A stretch of 64,000 nt of DNA, taken from positions 604,001 through 668,000 of the forward strand of contig NZ_LT907978.1 of NCBI RefSeq assembly GCF_900209925.1. The letters run 5' to 3'. The stretch comes from Anaerobutyricum hallii. GTDB taxonomy: Bacteria; Bacillota; Clostridia; Lachnospirales; Lachnospiraceae. Both the position numbers and the translations under genes were made by a program. The notes below the pieces were generated by a model. It was not told the origin of the DNA and did no database searches. It worked only from the letters and a program-made list of their open reading frames with translations. The first letter of the stretch is position 1, and every line of letters begins with the position of its first letter. This document shows positions 17,304 to 26,426 of the stretch, piece after piece.

Positions 17304-18643
17304 AAAATAACAGCCATACTTTAACTAAAGGCAGCGTAGGGAAGGGCATACTTTTATTTGCTCTTCCCCTTTTGGGTTCGAGTCTTATTCAGCAGCTTTA
17401 CAGTACAGTAGATCTTATTTTTGTTGGACAGCTTCTTGGGACGAAAGCATCGGCGGCGATTGGAGCCAGTGGTCTGATCGTAACCTGTATGATCGGATTT
17501 TTTAACGGAATGGCTGTAGGGACGAATGTCTTTGCGGCAAGACATTATGGAGCAAGACGCTTTGAACAATTAAAGAAACTGATACAGACGATCTTTTGGA
17601 CGGGAATAATCGGAGGCTTCTTTTTAACAGTGATCGGTCTGGTCTTATCTCCGGTATTTTTAACCTGGATGGGTACGCCGGAGAGTATTTTTCCACTCGC
17701 AGTACGATACCTCCGTATCTATATGGCCAGTATGATATCTGTAGTCAGTTATAATCTTTTAAGCGGTGTACTAAGAGCACTGGGCGATTCCAGAACACCG
17801 ATGCTATATCAGTTTTTTGGCGGGATCATCAATGTTTTTGCGGATTTTATATTTTTATATGTTTTTCATATGGGAGTAGAAGGAACAGCGTTTGCAACGT
17901 TATTTTCCCAGACATTTGCGGCTATCGGAGTCATGATCCATTTATATCGATTAAGAAAACCGTATGCACTGCGGATTCGTTTTTCAGATTGCAGCCTGAA
18001 AGAATTTACGGATATACTAAAAGTAGGTGTGCCGGCTGGGGTGCAGTCAATTATTATCACCTTGTCCAATATTATCATACAGTCACAGATTAATACATTA
18101 GGTGTTACTTCAGTAGCATCGTTTACAGTCTATTTCAGAGTGGAGTTAATTATCTACCTGCCAATTGTCGCACTTGGACAGGCGGTTGTTTCCTTTATTG
18201 GACAAAACTATGGAGCCGGCAACTGGGAAAGAATCAAAAAGGGTAACAGACTTTGTATTTTTGGAGGATCGCTCATTACATTTGCTGCCTGTATACTGCT
18301 TATCATAGCGATGCCGGTGATTTTAAATGTATTTACAAAAGATGCTGCAGTAGCAGCGCAGACATTAGAAATCGTAAAAGTAACCTTTCCATTTTACTTT
18401 TTTTACACCGTTCTTGAATGCTTCAGCAGTAATTTAAGAGGCTTTGGAAAGGCCTTTCTGCCAATGATCGTAACGGTGATCAGTTTCTGCGGCTTCCGGA
18501 TCGTTGCATTATTTGCGCTTATGGCAAAGAATCCTTCCCCGGATAAAGTAGCATTATCTTATCCAATATCCTGGGGAATTGCAGCGGCAGCGATGGCGAT
18601 ACTCTATGTAAGGAACAATAGAAATAGAAGCAGAAAAATATAG
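17300..18643 (+). CDS. MATE family efflux transporter
   Basis: The protein of about 447 residues has twelve predicted membrane segments and MATE features. These include LLGSSLIQQLYSTVDLIFVG at the N-terminus, GVLRALGDSRTPM, and a second half with VSFIGQNYGAGN and the SSNLRGFGKAF segment. I place the start at TTG 17300, 7 nt after GGGAGG (17287-17292) and overlapping the TGA of the preceding deacylase. The upstream GTG at 17285 has no ribosome-binding site. Transcription would be controlled by the cobalamin riboswitch. The substrate is unknown. Confidence 0.88.
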   Translation: MKNNSHTLTKGSVGKGILLFALPLLGSSLIQQLYSTVDLIFVGQLLGTKASAAIGASGLIVTCMIGFFNGMAVGTNVFAARHYGARRFEQLKKLIQTIFWTGIIGGFFLTVIGLVLSPVFLTWMGTPESIFPLAVRYLRIYMASMISVVSYNLLSGVLRALGDSRTPMLYQFFGGIINVFADFIFLYVFHMGVEGTAFATLFSQTFAAIGVMIHLYRLRKPYALRIRFSDCSLKEFTDILKVGVPAGVQSIIITLSNIIIQSQINTLGVTSVASFTVYFRVELIIYLPIVALGQAVVSFIGQNYGAGNWERIKKGNRLCIFGGSLITFAACILLIIAMPVILNVFTKDAAVAAQTLEIVKVTFPFYFFYTVLECFSSNLRGFGKAFLPMIVTVISFCGFRIVALFALMAKNPSPDKVALSYPISWGIAAAAMAILYVRNNRNRSRKI

Positions 18644-18653
18644 TGCGATCCGA

Positions 18654-19985
18654 TCAGGTACAATACCGAAAGGTTTTGTCGGTAAGTATTCTGGCAAAGA
18701 TCAATCCAAGCGGCAGAGCCAGAATGATTAAAATTGCAGAAGCAAACCAGGTTGCGGAAGTAGCAAGGGACATAATACCAAGGTTGTAGAATCCTCTGTA
18801 AAGATAAAGCCCCGGAACCATAATAACGATCGAAGGAACTGTGACAGAGATTCTTGGATACCCAGCTTTATTTTTTATCAAAGAGGCAAGAAGACCTGCG
18901 GTCAAAGCGCCGATAAATGCGGCGGCGGCAGGAGGAAAGTTTATCAGATCAACAAGTTCAAGACGCAGCGTATTTGCAATAGCACCGATCAATGCGGCGG
19001 TTACTGCCAGCGGAACAGGACTGTTGAACATAATAGAGAAACCAAATACACCGCAAAAACTTGCAAGAAGCCGGAACAGGATCCAATCAGATAATGGTAA
19101 TGAGATTTTTAAAAAGTCAACCGGCTGAAGATGGAGAATCAAAGCCATGATCCAGGCAGACATTGTTGCAACTAAAATAATGATCAGAGCATAACCGAGT
19201 CGTTCAATACCGGAACGCATATCCAGTTTTGCAAGGTCAATACCGCTGGTGATAAAAGGAAATCCCGGAATGATAAATAACATGGCACAGATATATCCGG
19301 CTTCATGCCGCACAGAAAGATGGAGAAAGACTTCCCCAAGCTTTAAAAGTCCAGCATAGGAAAGACAGGCGAAAGATACGGATAAAACAATGCCAAGAAA
19401 TAAAGTATAATGATGTTTGGTTAATTTGCATCTTAAAAAGTTTCCAAGACCGGCACCAATAAAAGCGCAGAACATTTCAATCAGTCCGCCGCCAAGCAAA
19501 AAAGTAAATCCGCCACAGGCGATAGCAGCAGCAATACCAAGAGCAACTGGAGAATAAAGACCATGAATTTCTTCGATACTATCAAGAAAATCGTGCAGTT
19601 GATTTCCAGACATAGTCTTTCCTTCTGTTTCAAAGTTTCGGATAAAATGTTCCAAACGATTTAACTTTGAAGTATTGACTCCGGTATTTGTTAAACAAAG
19701 AGATTGTGTAAAGCCTTCTTCTCCATCAAAACAGGTATACTCAATTGACATTAGCCCAATATCCGCTGTACAGGTGACACCCATCGTCTCAGCAAGCGTA
19801 TTCATAGAACTTCGTACACGCCATGCACCGGTTCCACAGGATAAGAGCATGATACCTACTCTGCCGATAATAGAAGCCTTTTCTGTAAGACTTGCCTGTG
19901 TGACCGGAATATTTTCTCCATTATTGTCAGTATATTCATGCCAGAGAACATCCATGTGATTTTTTCGTATTGTTGACTGACTCAT
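18654..19985 (-). CDS. Threonine/serine exporter (ThrE) family protein
   Basis: The 443-residue protein fuses the two ThrE parts: an N-terminal cytoplasmic/membrane domain (DUF1212-like, with LTEKASIIGRVGIMLLSCGT and GCGAWR-type motifs) and a C-terminal multi-pass DUF3815-like half. About ten membrane segments are visible, including FIIPGFPFITSGIDLAKLDM. Family members export threonine and serine. The gene is convergent with the MATE gene, 10 bp apart. The start at 19985 follows an AAAGGGAAG site on the minus strand. Confidence 0.85.
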   Translation of the reverse strand: MSQSTIRKNHMDVLWHEYTDNNGENIPVTQASLTEKASIIGRVGIMLLSCGTGAWRVRSSMNTLAETMGVTCTADIGLMSIEYTCFDGEEGFTQSLCLTNTGVNTSKLNRLEHFIRNFETEGKTMSGNQLHDFLDSIEEIHGLYSPVALGIAAAIACGGFTFLLGGGLIEMFCAFIGAGLGNFLRCKLTKHHYTLFLGIVLSVSFACLSYAGLLKLGEVFLHLSVRHEAGYICAMLFIIPGFPFITSGIDLAKLDMRSGIERLGYALIIILVATMSAWIMALILHLQPVDFLKISLPLSDWILFRLLASFCGVFGFSIMFNSPVPLAVTAALIGAIANTLRLELVDLINFPPAAAAFIGALTAGLLASLIKNKAGYPRISVTVPSIVIMVPGLYLYRGFYNLGIMSLATSATWFASAILIILALPLGLIFARILTDKTFRYCT

Positions 19986-20021
19986 TTTAACACTTCCCTT
20001 TACAGTTCTTTATAGATTTCG

Positions 20022-20825
20022 TTACAGTTCAAGACTTTTTACCCCGGCTTTTTTAATCATTTTTTCACGACAGGTTAAAACAAGTCCGTCTACCTCACTC
20101 AAATGGTGTAACATTTTCTTTTCAAATTCACGAATAGGAAGAAGAATACCGATTTCATCAAAAGTCTGTTCTTTCTTTAATCCGGTTTCCTGTCCGTAAT
20201 AAACGATTGCATGGGGAGCTTCTTTTTGGATATTATGGAAGGTATTCCATACAACAGCGTAAGCCTGTGCTTCAGTTAAACCTAACTTTTTCGTATCAGG
20301 AAGTGCATAGAGAATCATAATACCACGTCGTTTATTTTCTTTTTTCTCCGTAATATTCATCTCGCTGCCGCCAACATAGGAACGAACGATATCATATCCA
20401 TCGGCAAGATAAAGTTTAGAACGAGGCGCACATTCATGATTCTTATAAATTTCTTTAAATTTACTATACTCTCTACTGGAAACGATTTTCTTTGCTGTAG
20501 GCAAAAGCTCTCCGTCAGGATTTGTTAAAAGAACAGGATTCATTCCGGCTTTTCCATGAAATTTTTTAGGAATCAGGTACGCATCTCTTAAAAGATCAAA
20601 CATACTTTTTCCGCAAAGTTTTAATAAAAGAGCGGTGACATCACCGTTTTGATAGGCATAAAAGAGTACTTTGGAAAAATGTTTCGGATCATCCGATTCT
20701 AATAAATGATTATCATCCATTGCATCATAAAAAACATCCATTAATTTTTTGCAGGAATCCGGAGAAGCAAGAATCTGGGAAAAAATAGCTTCAACTTCTT
20801 CCTCTCTTGGTAAAACAGTTTGCAT
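20022..20825 (-). CDS. Hypothetical protein, 267 aa
   Basis: I do not recognise this family. The protein is soluble, without a signal peptide. It begins with a helical, acidic segment (PREEEVEAIFSQILASP), followed by a mixed alpha/beta C-terminal half containing RRGIMILYALPDTKKLGLTE and ending in a basic helix. The start at 20825 follows CCAGGTG. It lies 36 bp upstream of the ThrE gene on the same strand and may be co-transcribed with it. It looks like a genuine gene by length, composition and ribosome-binding site. Confidence 0.6.
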   Translation of the reverse strand: MQTVLPREEEVEAIFSQILASPDSCKKLMDVFYDAMDDNHLLESDDPKHFSKVLFYAYQNGDVTALLLKLCGKSMFDLLRDAYLIPKKFHGKAGMNPVLLTNPDGELLPTAKKIVSSREYSKFKEIYKNHECAPRSKLYLADGYDIVRSYVGGSEMNITEKKENKRRGIMILYALPDTKKLGLTEAQAYAVVWNTFHNIQKEAPHAIVYYGQETGLKKEQTFDEIGILLPIREFEKKMLHHLSEVDGLVLTCREKMIKKAGVKSLEL

Positions 20826-21044
20826 AATAACACCTGGCTTTCCTTTCGTATGGCTTAAGTATAGAAAGGAAAAGTTCTGACATCAAATGTTTTATTTACA
20901 TATTGAATATGTGTAGGATATATCGGATGTAAGATGACTCCCACATCTACGATATATCTTGAATAGAAATATAAAATTTTTCCATTATTTTTATCTTGAA
21001 TCCATATTCATAATGCGTTATAATAAACGAGTAAATAAATACAG

Positions 21045-21206
21045 AATCTTCGGGGATGGGTGTAATTCCCTACCGGCGGTATTTGTTTCAGATGAAGCAT
21101 CTGTTTATGAGCGAACGAATCTGGTAACATAAGCCCGCGAGCCATTGGCATGATTCGGTGAGAGTCCGAAGCCGACAGTACAGTCTGGATGAGAGAAGAA
21201 TGAGAA
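21045..21206 (+). ncRNA. FMN riboswitch (RFN element)
   Basis: The conserved RFN blocks appear in order: CTTCGGGGATGGGTG, AATTCCCTACCGGCGGT, AGCCCGCGAGCC, and GATTCGGTGAGAGTCCGAAGC, then CCGACAGTACAGTCTGGATG. A terminator follows at 21341. The next gene (21528) is an FGGY sugar kinase, not a riboflavin gene, so the normal target appears lost or the element has been recruited. The remaining sequence between 20826 and 21045 shows a short palindrome with GATGACTCCCAC (20931-20945) and no gene. Confidence 0.93.
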
Positions 21207-21340
21207 GAGAGCGGTTTTTATAGTATTTTTATTGTATTGAATGAAGCATCAGGTAAAGGATAGAATCAGTAAAGGATAGAATTACATGATGTGGACTCTG
21301 ACGCATAATATTATATCAGTTCGTTTAAAAGTGTAGCTTA

Positions 21341-21372
21341 ACCCCGATAATATTTCTATCGGGGTATTTTTT
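21341..21372 (+). terminator. Terminator of the FMN-riboswitch leader
   Basis: ACCCCGATA (21341-21349) pairs with TATCGGGGT (21357-21365), followed by T6. It is 135 bp downstream of the aptamer and is the probable expression platform or simply the end of a truncated leader. Confidence 0.85.
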
Positions 21373-21447
21373 ATGGGTTAAAAAAGCTAAAGTTTCCTTC
21401 CCTGTTCAAACTTTATTATTTGGAGAGAATGTATTGTGTTTTTCGTA

Positions 21448-21502
21448 ATGTATTTTCAGAGCTTTTTGTAAAATCAAGGACAAAAAGATTCCGAGAGTGC
21501 AT
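21448..21502 (+). promoter_or_regulatory. 5'-UTR hairpin, copy 1 of a three-member set
   Basis: ATGTATTTTCAGAGCTTTTTGT pairs imperfectly with ACAAAAAGATTCCGAGAGTGCAT around a short loop (AAAATCAAGG). It ends 26 nt before the kinase start. Similar hairpins with ATGTA(C/T)...CGGA and TTC(C)GAGAGT(A/G)CAT blocks lie 22 and 23 nt before the genes at 26427 and 32754. Confidence 0.5.
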
Positions 21503-21527
21503 AGTAAAAGAATGGAGGAATTGAAAA

Positions 21528-23069
21528 ATGAGTCAGTATTATCTTGGATTTGATGCAGGAACGCAGAGTGTAAAAGTAGCGGTATATGATGAGAATATGA
21601 ATTGTATCGTATCCTCTTCCGCACCAACAACATTAACTTATCCGGAGCCGGGATGGGTAAGTATGGACGTGGATGAGTATCTGGCACTCACGATTAAAGG
21701 AATGAAGGAATGTGCTTCTTTGATGAAGGAAAAAGGACTGGATGTGACAAAGATTAAGTCGATTATGGGAGATGGTATTATCTGTGGTATCTGCGGTGTA
21801 GATAAAGACGGTAATGCGATCACACCATATATTAATTATCTTGATTCACGTACAAAGGATGATGTAGATCTCGTAAATAGCTGGGATTTAGACATTTTTG
21901 GAAAAGAAACAGGTAATCCGGAAGCAAACTGTATGTTCCCTGCCATGTTTGCCCGCTGGTTTTTAAAGAATATAGAAGGATTTAAAGAAAACGGCGCGAA
22001 GTTTATTCATGATGCCCCTTATGTACTGGCACATCTTGCAGGTCTTTCTGCAAAAGATATGTTTATTGACTGGGGAACAATGTCTGGATGGGGACTTGGA
22101 TATAAAGTAGAAGAGAAATGCTGGTCGAAAGAACAGCTTGATCTTCTTGGTATTCCGGAAGAAATGATGCCACGAATCGTAAAGCCATGGGATATCATCG
22201 GACATTTAACAGAAGAAATTGCACAGGAAACAGGACTTCCGGCAGGAATTCCTATTTGTGGAGGTGCAGGAGATACTATGCAGTCCATGATCGGAAGTGG
22301 AAATATGAAGCCGGGACAGGCCGTTGATGTTGCGGGAACCTGTTCGATGTTCTGTGTATCCACAAAGGGAATTATACCGGAATTAAGCAAGAAAGGAGCC
22401 GGTCTTGTATTTAACAGCGGTTCTCTTCCAGATACGTATTTTTACTGGGGCTATATCCGTACCGGCGGTCTTGCATTACGCTGGTTCAAGGATAATATCT
22501 GTAAAAAGGCAGAAGACGATAATTATTATCGAGTATTAGAAGAAGATGCCAGAAAAGTTCCGGCAGGTTCAGATGGTGTACTTTTCCTTCCATATCTGAC
22601 AGGTGGAATCAATGATATTCCGGATGCGGTAGGATGCTTCTTAAACATGACAATGGATACAGATCAGGCGACCTTATGGCATGCTGTTTTAGAAGCGATT
22701 GGTTATGATTACATGGAAATCACAGATCTGTATCGTTCTGCGGGAATTGACTTAAGCCGCATCACGATCACAGAAGGCGGAAGTCGTGATAATATGTGGA
22801 ACCAGATGAAAGCAGATATGTTAGACAGTCGTACAGTCACATTAGAGAATGCGGCCGGTGCCGTTATGACAAACTGTATGTTTGGTGCCTATGCAGTAGG
22901 AGATGTAGACAATATCACCGAAGCTTTATCAGGGAATATTCACCTGAAAAATGTATTTGAACCTTCCAGGGAAAATGTAGAATTTTACCGTAAACAATAT
23001 GAGAAAAAAACACACCTCGTGAAAAATACCATGAAGGAAGCTTTCGAAATCCTCAAGGAGCTGAGATAG
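21528..23069 (+). CDS. FGGY-family carbohydrate kinase (xylulokinase-like)
   Basis: The 513-residue protein has the FGGY N-terminal phosphate-1 motif LGFDAGTQSVKVAVYDE and a Trp-rich substrate region. Its C-terminal ATPase half has GAGDTMQSMIGSGNMKPGQA, AGTCSMF and EGGSRDNMWNQMKADML. Enzymes of this fold phosphorylate pentoses, pentitols or related sugars with ATP. The exact sugar cannot be called. The gene stands alone behind an orphan FMN riboswitch and a conserved-looking leader hairpin, with an AATGGAGG ribosome-binding site. The length is normal. Confidence 0.88.
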   Translation: MSQYYLGFDAGTQSVKVAVYDENMNCIVSSSAPTTLTYPEPGWVSMDVDEYLALTIKGMKECASLMKEKGLDVTKIKSIMGDGIICGICGVDKDGNAITPYINYLDSRTKDDVDLVNSWDLDIFGKETGNPEANCMFPAMFARWFLKNIEGFKENGAKFIHDAPYVLAHLAGLSAKDMFIDWGTMSGWGLGYKVEEKCWSKEQLDLLGIPEEMMPRIVKPWDIIGHLTEEIAQETGLPAGIPICGGAGDTMQSMIGSGNMKPGQAVDVAGTCSMFCVSTKGIIPELSKKGAGLVFNSGSLPDTYFYWGYIRTGGLALRWFKDNICKKAEDDNYYRVLEEDARKVPAGSDGVLFLPYLTGGINDIPDAVGCFLNMTMDTDQATLWHAVLEAIGYDYMEITDLYRSAGIDLSRITITEGGSRDNMWNQMKADMLDSRTVTLENAAGAVMTNCMFGAYAVGDVDNITEALSGNIHLKNVFEPSRENVEFYRKQYEKKTHLVKNTMKEAFEILKELR

Positions 23070-23156
23070 TCTGCTTGGAAACAGACGACCGTTGAAGGAG
23101 GTAGCTATAGCAGAAACTCCCTGACCTAAACCCACACCATCAATTTATAGAAGCCA

Positions 23157-23273
23157 GAAAATGCAAACTCCTGTAATAGGAAAATGTGATGTCGGAGCAA
23201 GTAAAAATGCGGTGACGCATTTTCTACGCCGCGATTATCTTCACATTTTCCTATTACAGGAGTTTGCATTTTC
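23157..23273. repeat. Family-2 palindromic element, copy a
   Basis: The left arm 23157-23189 and right arm 23241-23273 are perfectly complementary over 33 nt. The core has the family-2 sequence GGAGCAAGTAAAAATGC...GCATTTTCTACGC, with its own small stem. It sits between the kinase gene and tRNA-Ser and is followed by CGTCTCC. Confidence 0.85.
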
Positions 23274-23306
23274 GTCTCCCATATGATATAATTGTCACTG
23301 TGCTTT

Positions 23307-23396
23307 GGAGATGTACCCAAGTGGCTGAAGGGTCCGCACTCGAAATGCGGTAGGTCGGCTATAACCGGCGCGAGGGTTCAAATCCCTCCATCTCCG
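23307..23396 (+). tRNA. tRNA-Ser (anticodon CGA)
   Basis: The acceptor stem GGAGATG (23307-23313) pairs with CATCTCC (23389-23395), with discriminator G. The anticodon stem-loop has CGA at 23341-23343, a long variable arm (GGTCGGCTATAACCGGC) typical of class-II tRNAs, and a T-arm GAGGGTTCAAATCCCTC. It reads UCG serine codons. CCA is not encoded. Confidence 0.96.
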
Positions 23397-23527
23397 TTTA
23401 GATGACTGACCAGAGGTCAGGTGATAAGGAATATAAGAGCGGCAGGGCTTTGAAGATAGAAGTCATGTCGCTTTTCTTATGTGGTGTAACAGCCAGTGCA
23501 TTGGATTTTTGAAATGAGGTGAAAAAG

Positions 23528-26242
23528 GTGGAGAATATTGTAATGGGAATACTGGCGCATGTAGATGCCGGAAAGACAACATTATCGGAAAGTATGTTGT
23601 ATTTATCAGGAACGGTACGTAAGCTTGGACGAGTGGATCACAAAGATGCTTTTCTTGATACGTATGCATTAGAGAGAGACAGAGGAATTACGATTTTTTC
23701 AAAACAGGCTGTTTTTTCACTAGGAAATAAAAAAGTGAACCTTTTAGATACACCGGGACATGTTGATTTTTCTGCGGAAATGGAACGAACACTGCAAGTT
23801 CTTGATTATGCGGTACTTGTTATCAGCGGGGCAGATGGTATACAGGGACATACAGAAACTTTATGGAAACTGTTAAAGCTTTATGATATCCCTACATTTA
23901 TTTTTATTAATAAGATGGATCAGCAGGGAACAGATAAAGCGGCACTGCTTTCAGAATTAAAGGAACGTCTTGATGAAGGATGCATTGCTTTTGATCAGGA
24001 AGAGAGTACAGAAACCCTGGAAGAACTGGCAATGACCGATGAAAAGGTACTGGACTATTTTATGGAGCATGAAAGTGTCCGGAAGGAAGATATTTGTCGC
24101 TTGATAAAGGAAAGAAGAGTATTTCCATGTTATTTTGGTTCAGCATTAAAGTTAGAAGGAGTACAGGAACTTCTTTATGGGTTTGAACGGTATATGGAGC
24201 CATATACGGGAACAGAAGAATTCGGAGCGAAAGTATTTAAGATTTCGAGAGATGATAAGGGAGAACGTCTCACATTCTTAAAAGTAACTGGTGGAAAGCT
24301 TGTTGTGAAGATGCCGGTGAATCTGGTGGATAAAGAAGAAAAGGTGAATCAGATCCGTATTTATTCCGGAGCAAAGTATGAGACAGTAAGCGAGGTAGAA
24401 TCCGGTGGTGTCTGTGCGGTTACGGGACTGGTTTCTTCTTATATCGGACAGGGATTTGGTGTGGAAAAAGGTACAGCTGCCCCATTTTTAGAACCGGTTT
24501 TAACATATCAGATGATTTTGCCGGATGGAGCGGATACGACAAAGGTTCTCCGGGAGTTGAAACAATTAGAGGAGGAAGAACCACTTCTTAATATTGTATG
24601 GAATCCTGCATTAGAAGAAATTCATGTACAGTTAATGGGAGAAGTGCAGACAGAAATCTTAAAGACAATGATTGCGGAGCGTTTTCATTTAGATGTTGAG
24701 TTTGGTACGGGAAAGATTGTATATAAGGAAACGATAAAGAATCCTGTTGTGGGAGTCGGACATTACGAACCACTTCGTCATTATGCAGAAGTTCATCTTA
24801 AAATGGAGCCTCTTGAGGCCGGCGGCGGACTTGTTTTTGATGCAGATTGCAGTGAGGATGTTCTTGATAGAAACTGGCAGCGCCTGATTCTGACACATTT
24901 GCAGGAAAGAGAACATCCGGGAGTGCTTACCGGTTCGCCGATTACGGACATGAAGATAACGATTGTAGCAGGAAGGGCACATTTGAAACATACCGAGGGC
25001 GGTGACTTCCGTCAGGCAACTTACCGGGCTGTCAGACAGGGCTTAAAGTCTGCGGAAAGTATATTGCTAGAACCATGGTACTCTTTTGTTTTAGAAGTTC
25101 CGTCTGATCAAGTAGGCAGGGCGATGTCAGATATCGGGCAGATGAATGGAAGTTTTGAAGGTCCGGAGGCGGAGGATAAGCAGGGAATGGTGCGGCTTAC
25201 CGGAACAGCACCAGCTTCGGAAATGCGTGATTATCAGCGGGAAGTCTGGACTTATACGAAGGGACGTGGACGAATCACATTCACTTTAAAAGGATATGAA
25301 CCTTGTCATAATGCAGAAGAAGTAATAGAACAGATCGGCTATGACAGTGAGAGAGATATTGATAATCCAACCGGTTCTGTTTTCTGCGCACATGGTGCCG
25401 GATTTCTTGTAAAATGGGACGAAGTACCGGAATATATGCATATAAAAGAAGATTTTTTATCAGAAGGATCTGATGAGATATCAGAAGAAGAGCAGACGAT
25501 AACAGGAAACACCCATTTTGGAAATAGTAGTTATTCCTCAGGATATGGAGATGATCCAGAACTCCTTGCAATCATGGAGAGAGAGTTTGGCTCCAAACAA
25601 AAAGAAAGAGATCGTTACAGCGGTTATCGTAAACAGACCGTGTCGGCACCAATGCCCCGGAAAACTGTTATAAAAGATACCGAACCGAAAAAAGAATATT
25701 TACTTGTAGATGGATATAATGTTATTTTTGCCTGGGAAGAATTAAATGAACTTGCCAAAGCAAGCATTGATGCTGCAAGAAATAAGCTGATGGATATTTT
25801 AAGTAACTATCAGGGATTTACAGGCTGTACATTGATTCTTGTTTTTGATGCATATAAAGTAAAAGGAAGTCAGGGAGAAGTGCAGAAATACCATAATATT
25901 TACGTTGTGTATACAAAAGAAGCAGAAACGGCGGATCAGTATATTGAAAAGACGACACATGAAATTGGCAGAAAGTATAAGGTCACAGTAGCGACTTCGG
26001 ATGCTTTAGAGCAGGTTATTGTTATGGGGCAGGGCGCATACCGTATTTCTGCAAGAGATTTTTATGAAGAGGTAGAACGGACAGAAAAGCAGATTCGGGA
26101 GATAAATGGGCAGCAGCATGGTGAGAAAAGAAATTATCTTTTGGATTATGCAAAAGAAGAGGATGCAAAACATATGGAAGAAGTAAGGCTTGGGAAAAAG
26201 TTAGAGAAACTTGACAAAACCACTGTCAGCGACCCTGAGTAA
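23528..26242 (+). CDS. TetM/EF-G-like ribosomal GTPase fused to a YacP/Rae1-like NYN nuclease
   Basis: The protein has about 904 residues. The first ~660 follow the ribosomal-protection/EF-G layout: G1 AHVDAGKTTL (residues ~10-19), G3 DTPGHVDF, G4 NKMD, then EF-G-like domains II-V. After a low-complexity linker, residues ~720-890 form a NYN/PIN-like domain (YLLVDGYNVIFAWEEL, DAARNKLMDILSNYQGF, VATSDALEQ) close to YacP, known in Bacillus subtilis as the A-site mRNA endonuclease Rae1. GTG 23528 lies 7 nt after GAGGTG and is preferred over GTG 23519, which has no ribosome-binding site. It is probably not a classical tetracycline-resistance gene; a ribosome-directed mRNA cleavage factor is a reasonable inference. 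Confidence 0.85.
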   Translation: MENIVMGILAHVDAGKTTLSESMLYLSGTVRKLGRVDHKDAFLDTYALERDRGITIFSKQAVFSLGNKKVNLLDTPGHVDFSAEMERTLQVLDYAVLVISGADGIQGHTETLWKLLKLYDIPTFIFINKMDQQGTDKAALLSELKERLDEGCIAFDQEESTETLEELAMTDEKVLDYFMEHESVRKEDICRLIKERRVFPCYFGSALKLEGVQELLYGFERYMEPYTGTEEFGAKVFKISRDDKGERLTFLKVTGGKLVVKMPVNLVDKEEKVNQIRIYSGAKYETVSEVESGGVCAVTGLVSSYIGQGFGVEKGTAAPFLEPVLTYQMILPDGADTTKVLRELKQLEEEEPLLNIVWNPALEEIHVQLMGEVQTEILKTMIAERFHLDVEFGTGKIVYKETIKNPVVGVGHYEPLRHYAEVHLKMEPLEAGGGLVFDADCSEDVLDRNWQRLILTHLQEREHPGVLTGSPITDMKITIVAGRAHLKHTEGGDFRQATYRAVRQGLKSAESILLEPWYSFVLEVPSDQVGRAMSDIGQMNGSFEGPEAEDKQGMVRLTGTAPASEMRDYQREVWTYTKGRGRITFTLKGYEPCHNAEEVIEQIGYDSERDIDNPTGSVFCAHGAGFLVKWDEVPEYMHIKEDFLSEGSDEISEEEQTITGNTHFGNSSYSSGYGDDPELLAIMEREFGSKQKERDRYSGYRKQTVSAPMPRKTVIKDTEPKKEYLLVDGYNVIFAWEELNELAKASIDAARNKLMDILSNYQGFTGCTLILVFDAYKVKGSQGEVQKYHNIYVVYTKEAETADQYIEKTTHEIGRKYKVTVATSDALEQVIVMGQGAYRISARDFYEEVERTEKQIREINGQQHGEKRNYLLDYAKEEDAKHMEEVRLGKKLEKLDKTTVSDPE

Positions 26243-26300
26243 ATCCTAGTAAAGCAGTGTAGTATGCACAAAAAAACAAAGGGAAAAAGGGGCTGTTTTA

Positions 26301-26405
26301 TTGACTTTTGAAAGTCTCTATGTTATATATGGAATTTAGACGTTACGATGAATGTACGCTCGGAATCTTTTCATAAAATCAAGCACAAAAGACTCGAGAG
26401 TACAT
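26301..26405 (+). promoter_or_regulatory. sufC promoter and 5'-UTR hairpin, copy 2
   Basis: TTGACT (26301-26306) and TATATA (26324-26329) are 17 bp apart. The resulting leader of about 90 nt contains ATGTACGCTCGGAATCTTTT, complementary to CAAAAGACTCGAGAGTACAT (26352-26405). The hairpin ends 22 nt before the sufC start. The same arrangement occurs before the FGGY kinase and the small membrane protein at 32754. Confidence 0.55.
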
Positions 26406-26426
26406 AGGAGATGATAGGAGGAAACT

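Noticed and set aside
23528-26242. Tetracycline resistance gene (tetM/tetO/tetW)
   Set aside because: The GTPase motifs fit the wider translational-GTPase family, but the NYN fusion and divergence argue for a chromosomal factor rather than a classical resistance determinant.
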